Part shown: positions 33,773 through 42,400 of the stretch, one piece after another
How the letters are laid out: each line of letters begins with the position of its first letter
Position numbering within the stretch: position 1 is the first letter of the stretch
Origin: Saccharopolyspora gregorii
Lineage (GTDB): Bacteria; Actinomycetota; Actinomycetes; Mycobacteriales; Pseudonocardiaceae
Assembly: GCF_024734405.1 (NCBI RefSeq)
Contig: NZ_CP059556.1
Span: forward strand, 2,170,001-2,234,000
DNA: 64,000 nucleotides
Direction: 5' to 3'
The notes under the pieces: model-generated
The model's database searches: none
What the model was told of the DNA's origin: nothing
Seen by the model: only the letters and a program-made list of their open reading frames with translations
Translations under genes and position numbers: made by a program

Positions 33773-34726
33773 ATGAGCGGCCCCAACGGCCCGTCCCAGC
33801 AGGGCGGTCGGCCGGCGCAAGGGCACCCCGGTTCCGCGGCCGGTGCCGGTCAGCGGACCAACCCGGGTCTGCCGGTTCCCGGGCGCCGTCCCGGGCGACC
33901 GGGCCAGGGCAGGACCGGCCAGGGCGGCGCGGAGCAGCAGGGCAGGGCGACGCAGCCGGGGCAGACCCAGCCGGGTCACACCCAGCCGGGCCACACCCAA
34001 CCGGGTCAGGCGCAGCCGGGCCACACCCAGCCCGGCCAAGCCCAGCCCGGCCAAGCCCAATCCGGCCAGACTCAGCCCGGCCAGACGCAGCAGACCCAGA
34101 CCCAGCCGGGGCTTTCCCACCCGGGGCAGGCCCAGCCCGGTCACTCCCACCCCGGCCGGACCCAGCAGACCGGCCAGCACCCGCCGCGCCCGGACCAGCA
34201 ATCCCGCCCGCGGCAAGGGGAATCCGGTGCGCAGCAACCGGGACCGGACCGCAGGCCCGGCGCCGCGAACCCGGGGCAGCAGCACCGCACCGGCGACGCC
34301 GGCGGGCGTCCGCGGGCCACCGGCGCGGAATCCACCCACCCGAACCTGCCGCCGATCGTCGTCGGCCCGCCCGGCCGCGGCTCCGCTCCGCCGCCCGCGC
34401 CGCGCACGAGGTCGAAGGTGCCGTGGGTGTTCGGCGGCGCGGTCCTGGTGACCGTCGCCGGGTCGCTGGCCGTCGTCGGCTTCGTGCACCCCGGCGTGCT
34501 GGTGCACGACCGCTTCGACCCGGAGAGCGTGCAGCAGGGCGTGGCGCAGACGCTGCGCGACTCCTACCACCTCGGCACCGTCGAATCGGTGAGCTGCCCG
34601 GCCGAGCAGCAGGTGGTGCCGGGCAACCGGTTCGACTGCCAGGTGACGCTCGGCGGCGGGACGAAGCCGGTGTCGGTGACCGTCCGGGACGCGAGCGGCA
34701 CCTACGAGGTCGGCTACCCGCGGTAG
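33773..34726 (+). CDS. DUF4333 membrane protein with QPG-repeat N-terminus
   Basis: A 317-residue protein. The N-terminal ~190 residues are disordered and contain about nine QPG(H/Q)(T/A) pentapeptides. A single transmembrane helix (WVFGGAVLVTVAGSLAVVGF, about 223-242) precedes a C-terminal DUF4333 domain (VQQGVAQTLRDSYHLGTVES, then CPAEQQVVPGNRFDCQVTLG), placing that domain outside the cell. The two cysteines in it may form a disulfide. The ATG follows GGAGG at seven bases. It is next to helY, as the DUF4333 gene is in mycobacteria. The function is unknown. Confidence 0.9.
   Translation: MSGPNGPSQQGGRPAQGHPGSAAGAGQRTNPGLPVPGRRPGRPGQGRTGQGGAEQQGRATQPGQTQPGHTQPGHTQPGQAQPGHTQPGQAQPGQAQSGQTQPGQTQQTQTQPGLSHPGQAQPGHSHPGRTQQTGQHPPRPDQQSRPRQGESGAQQPGPDRRPGAANPGQQHRTGDAGGRPRATGAESTHPNLPPIVVGPPGRGSAPPPAPRTRSKVPWVFGGAVLVTVAGSLAVVGFVHPGVLVHDRFDPESVQQGVAQTLRDSYHLGTVESVSCPAEQQVVPGNRFDCQVTLGGGTKPVSVTVRDASGTYEVGYPR
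33953..34087. repeat. 15-bp tandem repeats encoding QPGHT/QPGQA units
   Basis: About nine imperfect copies of the 15-bp unit CAGCCGGGCCACACC lie in the DUF4333 gene, with further degenerate copies to about 34160. The unit length keeps frame, so copy number can change without breaking the gene. It is coding and not a CRISPR array. Confidence 0.85.
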
Positions 34727-34778
34727 GGGAGCCGGGAATTCGCTCGACGCGCGGCCCGGCACTGGGCAGGATGCAGGC

Positions 34779-35999
34779 GTGACCGACGTCGACGTGCGGC
34801 CGCTGGCCGAATCCGAGTACCGCCCGAGCTTCGACCTGTTCCTGGCCTCGCTGCACGAACCGCAGCGCCCCGGGGACGAGCGCTGGCAGCGCTCGTCGAC
34901 CAGGTACGAGCCGGGCCGGGTGTTCGGCGCGTTCCTCGACGGCGAGCTCGCCGGTACCGCCCTGTCGATGACCTCGGCCCTGGAGGTGCCCGGCGGCGCG
35001 GTGCTGCCCGCCGCCGCGGTCACCGGGGTGGGGGTGCGCGCGGACCGCACCCGGCGCGGCCTGCTGCGGGGGCTGATGCGCGCGCAGCTGACCGAGCTGC
35101 GGGAGCGCGGTGAGCCGCTGGCGGTGCTGCACGCCTCCGAGACGCGGATCTACCCGCGCTTCGGCTACGGCCTCGGAACCCGGTCGCAACGGGTGCAGGT
35201 GGCCCGCACGCACGCCGAGCTGCGCCCGGACGCGCCGATCGGCGGGCAGGTGCGGCTGGTCGACGGGCCCGCGGCGGAGAAGCTGCTGCCCGAGCTGTAC
35301 TCCCGCATCGCCGCGGGCAGGCCCGGCCTCATCGCCCGCGGCGAGGGCTGGTGGACCACCCGGCTGGCCGGGACGGTGGAGAACGGGGGAGCGCTGCGGG
35401 TCGCGGTGCACTCCGACGACTCCGGCACCGACGACGGGTTCGCGCTCTGGGAGCCGTCGAAGACCGACCACCACTTCGGCGACGGGTCGATCCGCATCCT
35501 GGTGAGCGACATGCACGGCGCGGACGACGCGGCCACCGCTTCGCTGTGGCGGTTCCTGCTGGGCCTGGACCTGGCGACCTCGGTGATCGCCGTGGACCGC
35601 CCGCTGGACGAGCCGCTGCCGTGGTGGCTCGCGGACCGGCGCGGTTGCGGCGTGGACCGCGTCGACGACGACCTGTGGGTGCGGCTGGTGGACGTGCCCG
35701 CGGCGCTGGCCGCGCGGTCCTACGGCGCGGCCGAGCCCGTCGTCGTCGAGGTGCGGGACCCGTTCCTGCCGCAGAACTCGGGCCGCTACCGGATCGGGCC
35801 GGGTGGCGCGGAACCGGTCGCGGACGCGCCGCAGCTGGGCCTGGACGTGGACGTGCTGGGTTCGCTGTACCTGGGCGACGTCCGGCCGAGCACCCTCGCC
35901 GCGGCGAACCGCGTCGAGGTCCACGAGCCGTCGGCGCTCGCCGCCGCCGACCGCCTCTTCGCCGCTGCGCGCCCGCCGTGGTGCGGCACCCAGTTCTGA
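34779..35999 (+). CDS. Eis-family GNAT N-acetyltransferase
   Basis: A 406-residue protein with the three-part Eis layout. The N-terminal GNAT domain has the acetyl-CoA motif VTGVGVRADRTRRGLLRGLM (about residues 82-101) and a conserved ETRIYPRFGYGLGTRSQRVQ stretch. A second GNAT-like domain and a sterol-carrier-like C-terminal region (GRYRIGPGGAEPVADAPQL) end in phenylalanine, the usual carboxy-terminal residue that acts as general base in Eis. Known relatives acetylate amines such as aminoglycosides or protein lysines. A CAGGAT six bases before the GTG suggests a leaderless transcript. It sits inside the helY-pepQ core block. Confidence 0.9.
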   Translation: MTDVDVRPLAESEYRPSFDLFLASLHEPQRPGDERWQRSSTRYEPGRVFGAFLDGELAGTALSMTSALEVPGGAVLPAAAVTGVGVRADRTRRGLLRGLMRAQLTELRERGEPLAVLHASETRIYPRFGYGLGTRSQRVQVARTHAELRPDAPIGGQVRLVDGPAAEKLLPELYSRIAAGRPGLIARGEGWWTTRLAGTVENGGALRVAVHSDDSGTDDGFALWEPSKTDHHFGDGSIRILVSDMHGADDAATASLWRFLLGLDLATSVIAVDRPLDEPLPWWLADRRGCGVDRVDDDLWVRLVDVPAALAARSYGAAEPVVVEVRDPFLPQNSGRYRIGPGGAEPVADAPQLGLDVDVLGSLYLGDVRPSTLAAANRVEVHEPSALAAADRLFAAARPPWCGTQF

Positions 36000-36023
36000 C
36001 CGGGACGGTCGAGCGGCACCGGG

Positions 36024-36959
36024 TCAGAGCGCGGCGATGAGCCGGTCCAAGGGCCCGCCGAGGCCCCACCGGGTGCCGAGCTCGGCCAACCGGTCCGGGT
36101 CGGCCGGCGCGGCGGGAGCGGTGTCCGGCCGGTCCAGCACCACGGGCGCGTCCCGCACGACCCGCACCACGGCGGGCGCGGCGGCGAGGTAGTCGGCGGC
36201 GTCGGCGAGCTTGCCGCGCACCCGCGGCGTGAGCCGCCGATCGCCCTGCTCGGAAGCGGCCAGCAGCGCCGCCAGCGAACCGAACTCGGTGATCAGCTTC
36301 GCGGCCGTCTTCTCCCCGATGCCGGCCACCCCGGGCAGCCCGTCCGAGGGGTCGCCGCGCAGCACGGCCATCTCCGCGTACGCCTCGCCCGCGCGAGCGG
36401 GGTCCAGCGCGTAGCGCTCGGCGAGTTCGTCCGGGCCGAAGTCCTGCGCCTTCGCCAACCCGGCCCCGACGTAGCGGACGCGCACCGGTGTCGGTGCCCG
36501 GCGCACCAGCTGGAACAGGTCGCGGTCGCCGGTGACGACCTCCACCGGGTCGGTGGTCTCGCGTTCGGCGAGGACGCCGATCACGTCGTCGGCCTCGTAG
36601 CCCTCGGCCTCCGCGGTGGCCACGCCGAGCGCGTCCAGCACGTCCAGGATGATCGGGATCTGCGGGCCGAGGGTGTCCGGCACCTCTTCGGCGTCCGGGT
36701 CCGCCTCGGCGACCCGGTGCGCCTTGTAGGACGGCAGCGCGTCCACCCGGAACTGCGGCCGCCAGTCGTTGTCCAGGCAGGCCACCACGCGGGTCGGCCG
36801 CCGTTCGCCGATGAGCTTCGCGAGCATGTCGCAGAACCCGCGCACCGAGTTCACCGGCGTCCCGTCCGGGGCGGTCAGCGATTCGGGCAGCGCGTAGTAG
36901 GAGCGGAACCACAACCCGGCGGAGTCGATCAGCATCACAGAACCCGTCACGGCGCACAC
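36024..36959 (-). CDS. 5'-3' exonuclease (PolI N-terminal-type)
   Basis: A protein of up to 311 residues with the flap-nuclease fold. It has metal-binding acidic motifs LIDSAGLWFRSYYALPESLT, ACLDNDWRPQFR, EGYEADDVIGVLAERE and VVTGDRDLFQLVR, and a helix-hairpin-helix GDPSDGLPGVAGIGEKTAAK. It matches the stand-alone polA-exo homologues of actinobacteria (Rv2090 type), which remove RNA primers or flaps. The start is uncertain between GTG 36959, GTG 36950 and ATG 36935; none has a clear ribosome site. It converges with the Eis gene, 24 bp apart. Confidence 0.93.
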   Translation of the reverse strand: MCAVTGSVMLIDSAGLWFRSYYALPESLTAPDGTPVNSVRGFCDMLAKLIGERRPTRVVACLDNDWRPQFRVDALPSYKAHRVAEADPDAEEVPDTLGPQIPIILDVLDALGVATAEAEGYEADDVIGVLAERETTDPVEVVTGDRDLFQLVRRAPTPVRVRYVGAGLAKAQDFGPDELAERYALDPARAGEAYAEMAVLRGDPSDGLPGVAGIGEKTAAKLITEFGSLAALLAASEQGDRRLTPRVRGKLADAADYLAAAPAVVRVVRDAPVVLDRPDTAPAAPADPDRLAELGTRWGLGGPLDRLIAAL

Positions 36960-37319
36960 TCTGTCACGACCGGCCGACGCCGTCCGGCGGAGCGGGGCCG
37001 ATCCGGGTTCCGCAGGGCTGTCAGATCACTGTCACCAGGCCGCTCGGGGGACGTCCTACAGTCGCAGCAGCCCGGTGCGCACGCGCCGCGCACCGCGGCT
37101 TCCCGGTCCTCGTGGCCGGGGTGCGGAGCGGCCCGTCGCCGACCCCCGACCGGTGGGCGGGCCGTTCCGGCCGGGCACGTCGGTCCTCCCCGGGGCGTCG
37201 CAGCCCGGCCGGGCGCGGCGGGCCGGGCGGGTCAGCGGCGTCCCGCCCGGTTCCGGCCCGCGGACCGCGGTGCTGATCTTCGGCCCGCGCACCGCCGGAG
37301 GAGCGCGGCGCCCGGCGGT
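36960..37319. other. 360-bp intergenic region, no gene seen
   Basis: Divergent promoters for the exonuclease and the M24 peptidase are expected here. Short frames in it are arginine/glycine/proline-rich shadows. No repeat or strong hairpin stands out. Confidence 0.5.
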
Positions 37320-37325
37320 TAGGCT
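37320..37325 (+). promoter_or_regulatory. TAGGCT -10 element, leaderless M24 peptidase promoter
   Basis: TAGGCT ends eight bases before the ATG at 37334, so transcription would begin at or next to the start codon. No Shine-Dalgarno sequence is present. Confidence 0.55.
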
Positions 37326-37333
37326 AGGTGGCC

Positions 37334-38482
37334 ATGGCCACTGACTCGCTCAAGCAGGATCCCGCGGTGCTCTCCGCCCGGCTCCGCCGCGCCGCGGAGA
37401 CGGCGGCGCACGCCGACCTGGACGCCCTGCTGATCACCCCCGGTTCGGACTTGCGGTACCTGCTCGGTGCCCGCGGTGAGTCCTTCGAGCGGCTCAGCAC
37501 CTTGGTGCTGCCCGCCGCCGGCGGTGCCGCCCCGGTGCTGGTGCTGCCGAAGCTGGAGGCTCCCGGTTACGCGGACGTCCCGGCCGACGAGCTCGGCATC
37601 GAGGTCGTGACCTGGGTGGACGGCGAGGACCCGCACGCGCTGGTCGCGGACCTGCTGCGCCGCGGCGGTCGCGCCCCGTCCCGGCTGGGCGTCGCCGACG
37701 TGATGCCGGCGCTGCACTGCCTGCCGCTGCGCTCGGCGACGGGTGCCGAGCAGGTGCTGGCCGGTTCGGTGCTGCGCGAGCTGCGGATGCGCAAGGACGC
37801 CGCCGAGATCGACGCGTTGCGCGCGGCGGGCGCCGCGATCGACCGGGTGCACGCGCGGATGGGCGAGTTCCTCACCGCCGGGCGCACCGAGGCGCAGGTG
37901 GGCGCGGACATCGCCGCGGCCATCGTCGAGGAGGGGCACACCGAGGCGGAGTTCGTCATCGTCGGTTCCGCCGCGAACGGTGCCAGCCCGCACCACGCGC
38001 TGTCGGACCGGGTGATCGAGGCCGGGGACGTGGTGGTGGTGGACATCGGCGGTCCGATCGCCTCCGGCTACAACTCGGACTGCACCCGCACCTACGCGGT
38101 GGGCGAGCCGGCCCAGCCGGACGTGCTGGAGACCTACGCGGTGCTGCAGGCGGCGCAGGACGCGGCGGTGCGGGCGGTGCGCCCCGGAGCCACCGCCGAG
38201 TCGATCGACGCCGCGGCGCGGGAACCGATCGCGGCGGCCGGTTTCGGCGAGCAGTTCATCCACCGCACCGGGCACGGCATCGGCCTGGACGTGCACGAGG
38301 AGCCCTACATCGTCGGCGGCAACGCGCTGGAGCTGGAGCCGGGCATGGCGTTCAGCATCGAACCGGGCATCTACCACGCGGGCCGGTGGGGCGCCCGCAT
38401 CGAGGACATCGTGGTGGTCACCGAGGACGGGGTGCTGAGCGTGAACTCGCAGCCGCACGACCTGGTGGTGCTGCCGGCGTGA
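37334..38482 (+). CDS. M24 aminopeptidase P/prolidase (PepQ/PepE-like)
   Basis: A 382-residue creatinase-fold metallopeptidase. The N-terminal domain is about residues 1-150 (ALLITPGSDLRYLLGARGES). The catalytic pita-bread domain shows all five metal ligands: VVVDIGGPIASGYNSDCTRT (two Asp), HRTGHGIGLDVHEEPYI (His), FSIEPGIYH (Glu) and GARIEDIVVV (Glu). It would cleave X-Pro dipeptides or N-terminal residues in the cytosol. A GTG two codons upstream is also possible. It shares the region with the 5'-3' exonuclease as in mycobacteria (pepE/Rv2090), and overlaps the Lrp gene by four bases. Confidence 0.94.
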   Translation: MATDSLKQDPAVLSARLRRAAETAAHADLDALLITPGSDLRYLLGARGESFERLSTLVLPAAGGAAPVLVLPKLEAPGYADVPADELGIEVVTWVDGEDPHALVADLLRRGGRAPSRLGVADVMPALHCLPLRSATGAEQVLAGSVLRELRMRKDAAEIDALRAAGAAIDRVHARMGEFLTAGRTEAQVGADIAAAIVEEGHTEAEFVIVGSAANGASPHHALSDRVIEAGDVVVVDIGGPIASGYNSDCTRTYAVGEPAQPDVLETYAVLQAAQDAAVRAVRPGATAESIDAAAREPIAAAGFGEQFIHRTGHGIGLDVHEEPYIVGGNALELEPGMAFSIEPGIYHAGRWGARIEDIVVVTEDGVLSVNSQPHDLVVLPA

Positions 38483-38943
38483 GCGACCGGAACACGGGCG
38501 AACTGGAAGCGACGGACCGCGCGATCCTGCGGGAGCTGGCGCACGACGGCCGGTGCAGCTTCACCGATCTGGCCGAGCGCGTCGGGTTGAGCGTGTCGGC
38601 GGTGCACCAGCGGGTGCGGCGGCTGGAGCAGCGCGGCGCGCTGCAGGGCTACGTGGCCAAAGTGGACGGTGACCAGATCGGGTTGCCGCTGACGGCGTTC
38701 ATCTCGTTGACGCCGATCGATCCGGCCGCGCCGGACGACTACCCGCAGCGGCTGGAGCACCTGCCGGAGATCGAGTCGTGCTACTCGGTGGCGGGCGACG
38801 AGTCCTACATCCTGCAGGTGCGGGTGGCCTCGCCGCTGGGCTTGGAGGAGCTGCTGCGGCAGATCCGGGAGGCGGCGAAGGTGTCGACGCGGACGACGGT
38901 GGTGCTGTCCACCCCGTACGAGCACCGGCCGCCGCAGATCTAG
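38479..38943 (+). CDS. Lrp/AsnC-family regulator
   Basis: A 154-residue protein. The winged HTH (TDRAILRELAHDGRCSFTDL, then AERVGLSVSAVHQRVRRLEQ) is followed by a RAM ligand-binding domain (DPAAPDDYPQRLEHLPEIES, then YILQVRVASPLGLEELLRQI). Family members respond to amino acids and form octamers. The GTG start overlaps the peptidase stop (GTGA), so a regulator of amino-acid metabolism is co-translated with a proline dipeptidase. A terminator hairpin follows at 16 bases. Confidence 0.94.
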   Translation: MSDRNTGELEATDRAILRELAHDGRCSFTDLAERVGLSVSAVHQRVRRLEQRGALQGYVAKVDGDQIGLPLTAFISLTPIDPAAPDDYPQRLEHLPEIESCYSVAGDESYILQVRVASPLGLEELLRQIREAAKVSTRTTVVLSTPYEHRPPQI

Positions 38944-38958
38944 CCCTCGACGTGCTCG

Positions 38959-38991
38959 CGTGGCGGTGCCGATCCGTTCGGCACCGCCACG
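38959..38991 (+). terminator. Rho-independent terminator of the peptidase-Lrp operon
   Basis: A perfect 14-bp stem (38959-38972 with 38978-38991), a 5-base loop, and then the T-rich TTCGCTTT. A classic terminator placed 16 bp after the lrp stop. Confidence 0.88.
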
Positions 38992-39398
38992 TTCGCTTTC
39001 CGGGGGTCGCCGATTCGCGTGGTGCAGTGATGCGAGTGCGCGGTGAATCGTGCGGCAAGGGCGATGAAACTCGCATTTGGCCGGAAAGTTTTCATGACTC
39101 GAACAAATATCAGCATTCGTGAGAAACGTTCCTGAATCGGTCGTGCCGCGTCCCGATCCCGCCCCGCGGATGTGAATTCCGACCGCACTGCGCTGCGGAA
39201 ACGTTCTCCTCGCGCATCGGGGTCTTGCGGTCGCGCAGTTCCCCGGTTTTGAATGGCCGCCCTAGCGCGCTGGACCGGTGGGGCCCCGAAACCCATTCCG
39301 GTCGCCTTGCGGCATCATGACCTCTCCGCGCATCGGAATGGTCCAGTGCGACGACCCGACGCGAGCGGGGCGCGGTATCGGCAACCTGATTGGGTGGC
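38992..39398. other. Gene-free, relatively A+T-rich region before the condensation genes
   Basis: No credible coding frame. The stretch 39040-39130 is visibly richer in A and T than its surroundings. The element GAAACGTTC occurs twice, near 39123 and near 39199. These are reasonable promoter or operator candidates for the condensation-domain operon. Confidence 0.5.
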
Positions 39399-40964
39399 AT
39401 GAGATTCACGGAGATCGCGGACTACAGCGTCCGGCCGGGCGAGGCGGCGCAGTGGAGCGTGTCCCCCGCGGAAGGGGCGGAACCCGTGCCCGACCCCCGC
39501 CCGCCGTCGCACCTGCAACAGGCCCACGTGCGGGCCCGGGCCGAGCGGGGCGCGGCGAGCGACCCGAGCTGGCTGGCGATCGGCTTCGACCTGGACGGCC
39601 CGCTGGACGAGCCGGCCTGGCGCGCGGCGCTGCTGCGGTGGGTCGACCGGCACGAGACCCTGCGCAGCGCCCTGCGCTCGGACGGCGGCGAGGTCCGGCG
39701 CCGCACCTGGGCCCCCGGTCGATCGGTGATCTCCCGCGACGGGCTGGGTACCTTCCGGGAACCGGCGGAGATCTCCGACGCGTTGCGCGAGCTGTTCAAC
39801 GCGCGCACCGACCCGACGAGCTGGCCCTCGTACGTGTTCGCGACCGTCACCCGCGCCGACTCGTGCACGGTGTGCCTCGCGTTCGACCACGGCAACGTGG
39901 ACGGCTACTCGATCCTGCTGGTGCTGCAGGAGGTCCGCGAGCTCTACCTCGCCGCCCGCGCCGGTCGCCCCGCCGACCTGCCCGCCGCGGAGGAGGTCGG
40001 CAGCTACGTCGACTTCTGCGCCCGGGAGCGGGAGTACACCGACGGTTTCGAGCGCTCCGACGAACCGGTCGAGCGGTGGGCCGAGTTCCTCGCCGACTGC
40101 GGCGGTGCGCCGCCCGGGTTCCCGCTGCCCGCGGGTGCGCCGTCCGCCGAGCCGAGGTCGCGCCAGCACGGCCTCTGCGAGTGGCTGGTGGACGCGGACG
40201 GCGCCACCGCCTTCGAGGTGGCGTGCCGCCGCAACGGGGGCAGCGCGTTCTCCGGGGCGCTGGCGGCGCTGGCGCTGGCCGCGGCCCGGCCGGGCGCCCC
40301 CGACGCGCCGGAGCAGTTCCGCGCGTTGCTGCTGCTGCACACCAGGTCCGCCCGCCGGTGGGCGCGGTCGCTGGGCTGGTTCGTCGGCCTCGCCCCGGTG
40401 GCGCTGCCGCTGCCGGTGGGGGTGGTCGCCGCGGGTGCCGCCGGGGTGCCGGACGGCGTGGACCTGCTGGACCTGCTGCCGGGGGCCGGGGCGGCGCTGC
40501 GGCGGGCGAAGCCGCTGTCGACGGTGCCCGTGCCGAAGGTGGCGGAGCTGCTGGGCGTCGAGCTGCCGCCGCGGTTCGTGGTGTCCTACATGGACTTGCG
40601 CTCCAGCCCAGGGGCGCGGTGCTGGGCCGAGTCGAAGGCGCGGGCGCTGCACGCGCCGGCCAGCTCCGCCGACGAGGTCTACCTCTGGGTGATGCGCAGC
40701 GAGGAGGGGATCTACGTGACGAGCAGGTTCCCCGGTGCGGCGCGGACGGATGCCGCGGTGCGCGAGTACGTCGAGCGGATCCGGTACCTGGTGCGCGCGG
40801 CGGCCTCGGCGGCGGATCCGGAGCTGCTGCCCGAGTTCGCGCCACTGTGGACGGACGTCGAACTCCATGATCAAGTAGGGTCCGGTGCGCGCACGCCGGT
40901 CGGTGCCGGTTCGCGGCGCGCCGGGCCGGACCACGACGTGGTGCTGAAGGGAACTCGCCCATGA
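39399..40964 (+). CDS. Stand-alone condensation-domain acyltransferase-like protein 1
   Basis: A 521-residue condensation (CoA-dependent acyltransferase fold) protein. It opens MRFTEIADYSVRPGEAAQW, then SWLAIGFDLDGPLDEPAWRA and LLRWVDRHETLR. The active motif is FDHGNVDGYSI: the usual HHxxxDG has Asp at the first position and keeps the catalytic second His and the DG. A conserved GWFVGLAPVALPL floor loop and VVSYMDLRS strand follow. Such proteins (PapA, tri-type) transfer acyl groups onto alcohols or amines outside NRPS lines. It is the first of three tandem paralogues and overlaps the next by ATGA. The last ~35 residues are low-complexity. No carrier protein is nearby. Confidence 0.85.
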   Translation: MRFTEIADYSVRPGEAAQWSVSPAEGAEPVPDPRPPSHLQQAHVRARAERGAASDPSWLAIGFDLDGPLDEPAWRAALLRWVDRHETLRSALRSDGGEVRRRTWAPGRSVISRDGLGTFREPAEISDALRELFNARTDPTSWPSYVFATVTRADSCTVCLAFDHGNVDGYSILLVLQEVRELYLAARAGRPADLPAAEEVGSYVDFCAREREYTDGFERSDEPVERWAEFLADCGGAPPGFPLPAGAPSAEPRSRQHGLCEWLVDADGATAFEVACRRNGGSAFSGALAALALAAARPGAPDAPEQFRALLLLHTRSARRWARSLGWFVGLAPVALPLPVGVVAAGAAGVPDGVDLLDLLPGAGAALRRAKPLSTVPVPKVAELLGVELPPRFVVSYMDLRSSPGARCWAESKARALHAPASSADEVYLWVMRSEEGIYVTSRFPGAARTDAAVREYVERIRYLVRAAASAADPELLPEFAPLWTDVELHDQVGSGARTPVGAGSRRAGPDHDVVLKGTRP

Positions 40965-42394
40965 GGATGACCGCACTCCGCGAGTACGAGCCCGCTCCGG
41001 GCAGGCTCGTCGAATGGCACCCGACGGAGTCCACTTCGGACTCGTTGGGCGAGGCCCGGGAGCATCCGGCGCCACCGTCCTCGTTCCAGGAGAACCACCT
41101 CCGCCGCGCGCTGGCCAACGACGCCGCGGGCGCGGTGCACTCGCCGTGGCTGGCCACCGCGTTCGACCTGCCGGGTGAGCTGGACCCGGTGGCGATGGCC
41201 GGTGCCTGGCAGCGCTGGGTGCGCAGGCATGCCACCTTGCTGACCTGGTTCGAGAACACCGGCGACGAGCTGCGCCGCTGCGCGCTGGACGCCGCGGACG
41301 TGGCGTTCGCGCCCGTCGAGGTCGGCGAGTACGGCAGCGGTGCCGACATCCGGGACCACCTGCTGCACCGGTTCGCCACCGCCACCAGCGCGCTGAGCTG
41401 GCCGCCGTTCGTGCTCGGCGGGGTGCTGCGGCCGGAGTCCTCCACCGTGTTCTTCGCCGTCGACCACGCGCACACCGACGGCTACTCGATCTTCCTGGTG
41501 TTCGACGAGCTGCGCCGCCTCTACTGGGAGCAGATCACGGGCGAACCGGCAGAGCTCCCGGAGGTCGGCGACCACGCCGACTTCGCCGCGCTGGAGCGCG
41601 ACCGCGAGATCGGTGCCGAGGAGCAGGCCGCGGCCGTGCGGACCTGGAGCGAGTTCTGGCTGGAGGGCGGCAGCAGGCCGCCGTCGTTCCCGCTGCCGCT
41701 GGGGCTCGGCGACGAACCGCGCGGCAAGCTGCTCACCGAGCGCGAGCTGTTCGACGCCGCGCAGGCCACCGCGTTCGGCAAGCGCTGCCGGGAGCACCGC
41801 GGCAGCTTCCCGGCCGGGGTCTTCGCGGCGCTCGCGATCGCCGCCGCCGAGCTGGCAGGCGCGGAGTCGTACCGCACGCTGACTCCGGTGCAGACCCGCG
41901 ACGAGCCGCGGTGGGCCGCCGCGCAGGGCTGGTTCGTGAACCTGGTGCCGCTGCACTTCTCGCTGGCCGGGCTGCGCACCTTCGGCGAGGTGCTCGCCGC
42001 CGCCGACGAGGCGTTCGTCCGGGCCCGTGCGATCGCGGGCGTGCCGGTGGTGAAGTTGGTGGAGATGCTGGGGTCGCGGCTGCGGCTGCAGGAGGACGCG
42101 CGCACCGTGCTGCCGATCGTGTCGTTCATCGACCTGCGCCGCGTCCGCGGCTCCGAGCTGTGGGAGGCGGCGGGCGCGCGAGTGCTCAGCGGTCCGGGGG
42201 AGGGTTTCGACGTGCCGATGTGGATCAACCGGTTGCGCGGGCTGACCTACTTGAAGGCCAGCTACCCGGACACCCCGGTCGCGGCGGAGAACGTGGCCCG
42301 CTACCTGGACCGCGTGCAGGCCGTGCTGCACCGGGTCCTCGCCGAGGGCGACCACGAGTTCCGCGGCGCCGCGCCGCTCGCGGCCGTGGAGTGA
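40961..42394 (+). CDS. Stand-alone condensation-domain acyltransferase-like protein 2
   Basis: A 477-residue paralogue of the preceding gene: MTALREYEPAPGRLVEWHPT, then WLATAFDLPGELDPVAMAGA and WQRWVRRHATLL. Its active motif is VDHAHTDGYSI (HxxxDG intact), with GWFVNLVPLHFSL and IVSFIDLRRV in the second lobe. The ATG overlaps the upstream stop, so all three copies are probably co-translated. Sequence divergence from copy 1 outside the motifs is large, which suggests different substrates or donor/acceptor pairs and not a recent duplication. Confidence 0.85.
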   Translation: MRMTALREYEPAPGRLVEWHPTESTSDSLGEAREHPAPPSSFQENHLRRALANDAAGAVHSPWLATAFDLPGELDPVAMAGAWQRWVRRHATLLTWFENTGDELRRCALDAADVAFAPVEVGEYGSGADIRDHLLHRFATATSALSWPPFVLGGVLRPESSTVFFAVDHAHTDGYSIFLVFDELRRLYWEQITGEPAELPEVGDHADFAALERDREIGAEEQAAAVRTWSEFWLEGGSRPPSFPLPLGLGDEPRGKLLTERELFDAAQATAFGKRCREHRGSFPAGVFAALAIAAAELAGAESYRTLTPVQTRDEPRWAAAQGWFVNLVPLHFSLAGLRTFGEVLAAADEAFVRARAIAGVPVVKLVEMLGSRLRLQEDARTVLPIVSFIDLRRVRGSELWEAAGARVLSGPGEGFDVPMWINRLRGLTYLKASYPDTPVAAENVARYLDRVQAVLHRVLAEGDHEFRGAAPLAAVE

Positions 42395-42400
42395 TCGGCG

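Noticed and set aside
33953-34160. Possible CRISPR-like array
   Set aside because: The 15-bp units are directly adjacent, in frame and encode QPG pentapeptides; there are no spacers.
38959-38991. Operator for the Lrp regulator
   Set aside because: The palindrome lies just after the lrp stop and is followed by a T-rich run, which fits a terminator better.
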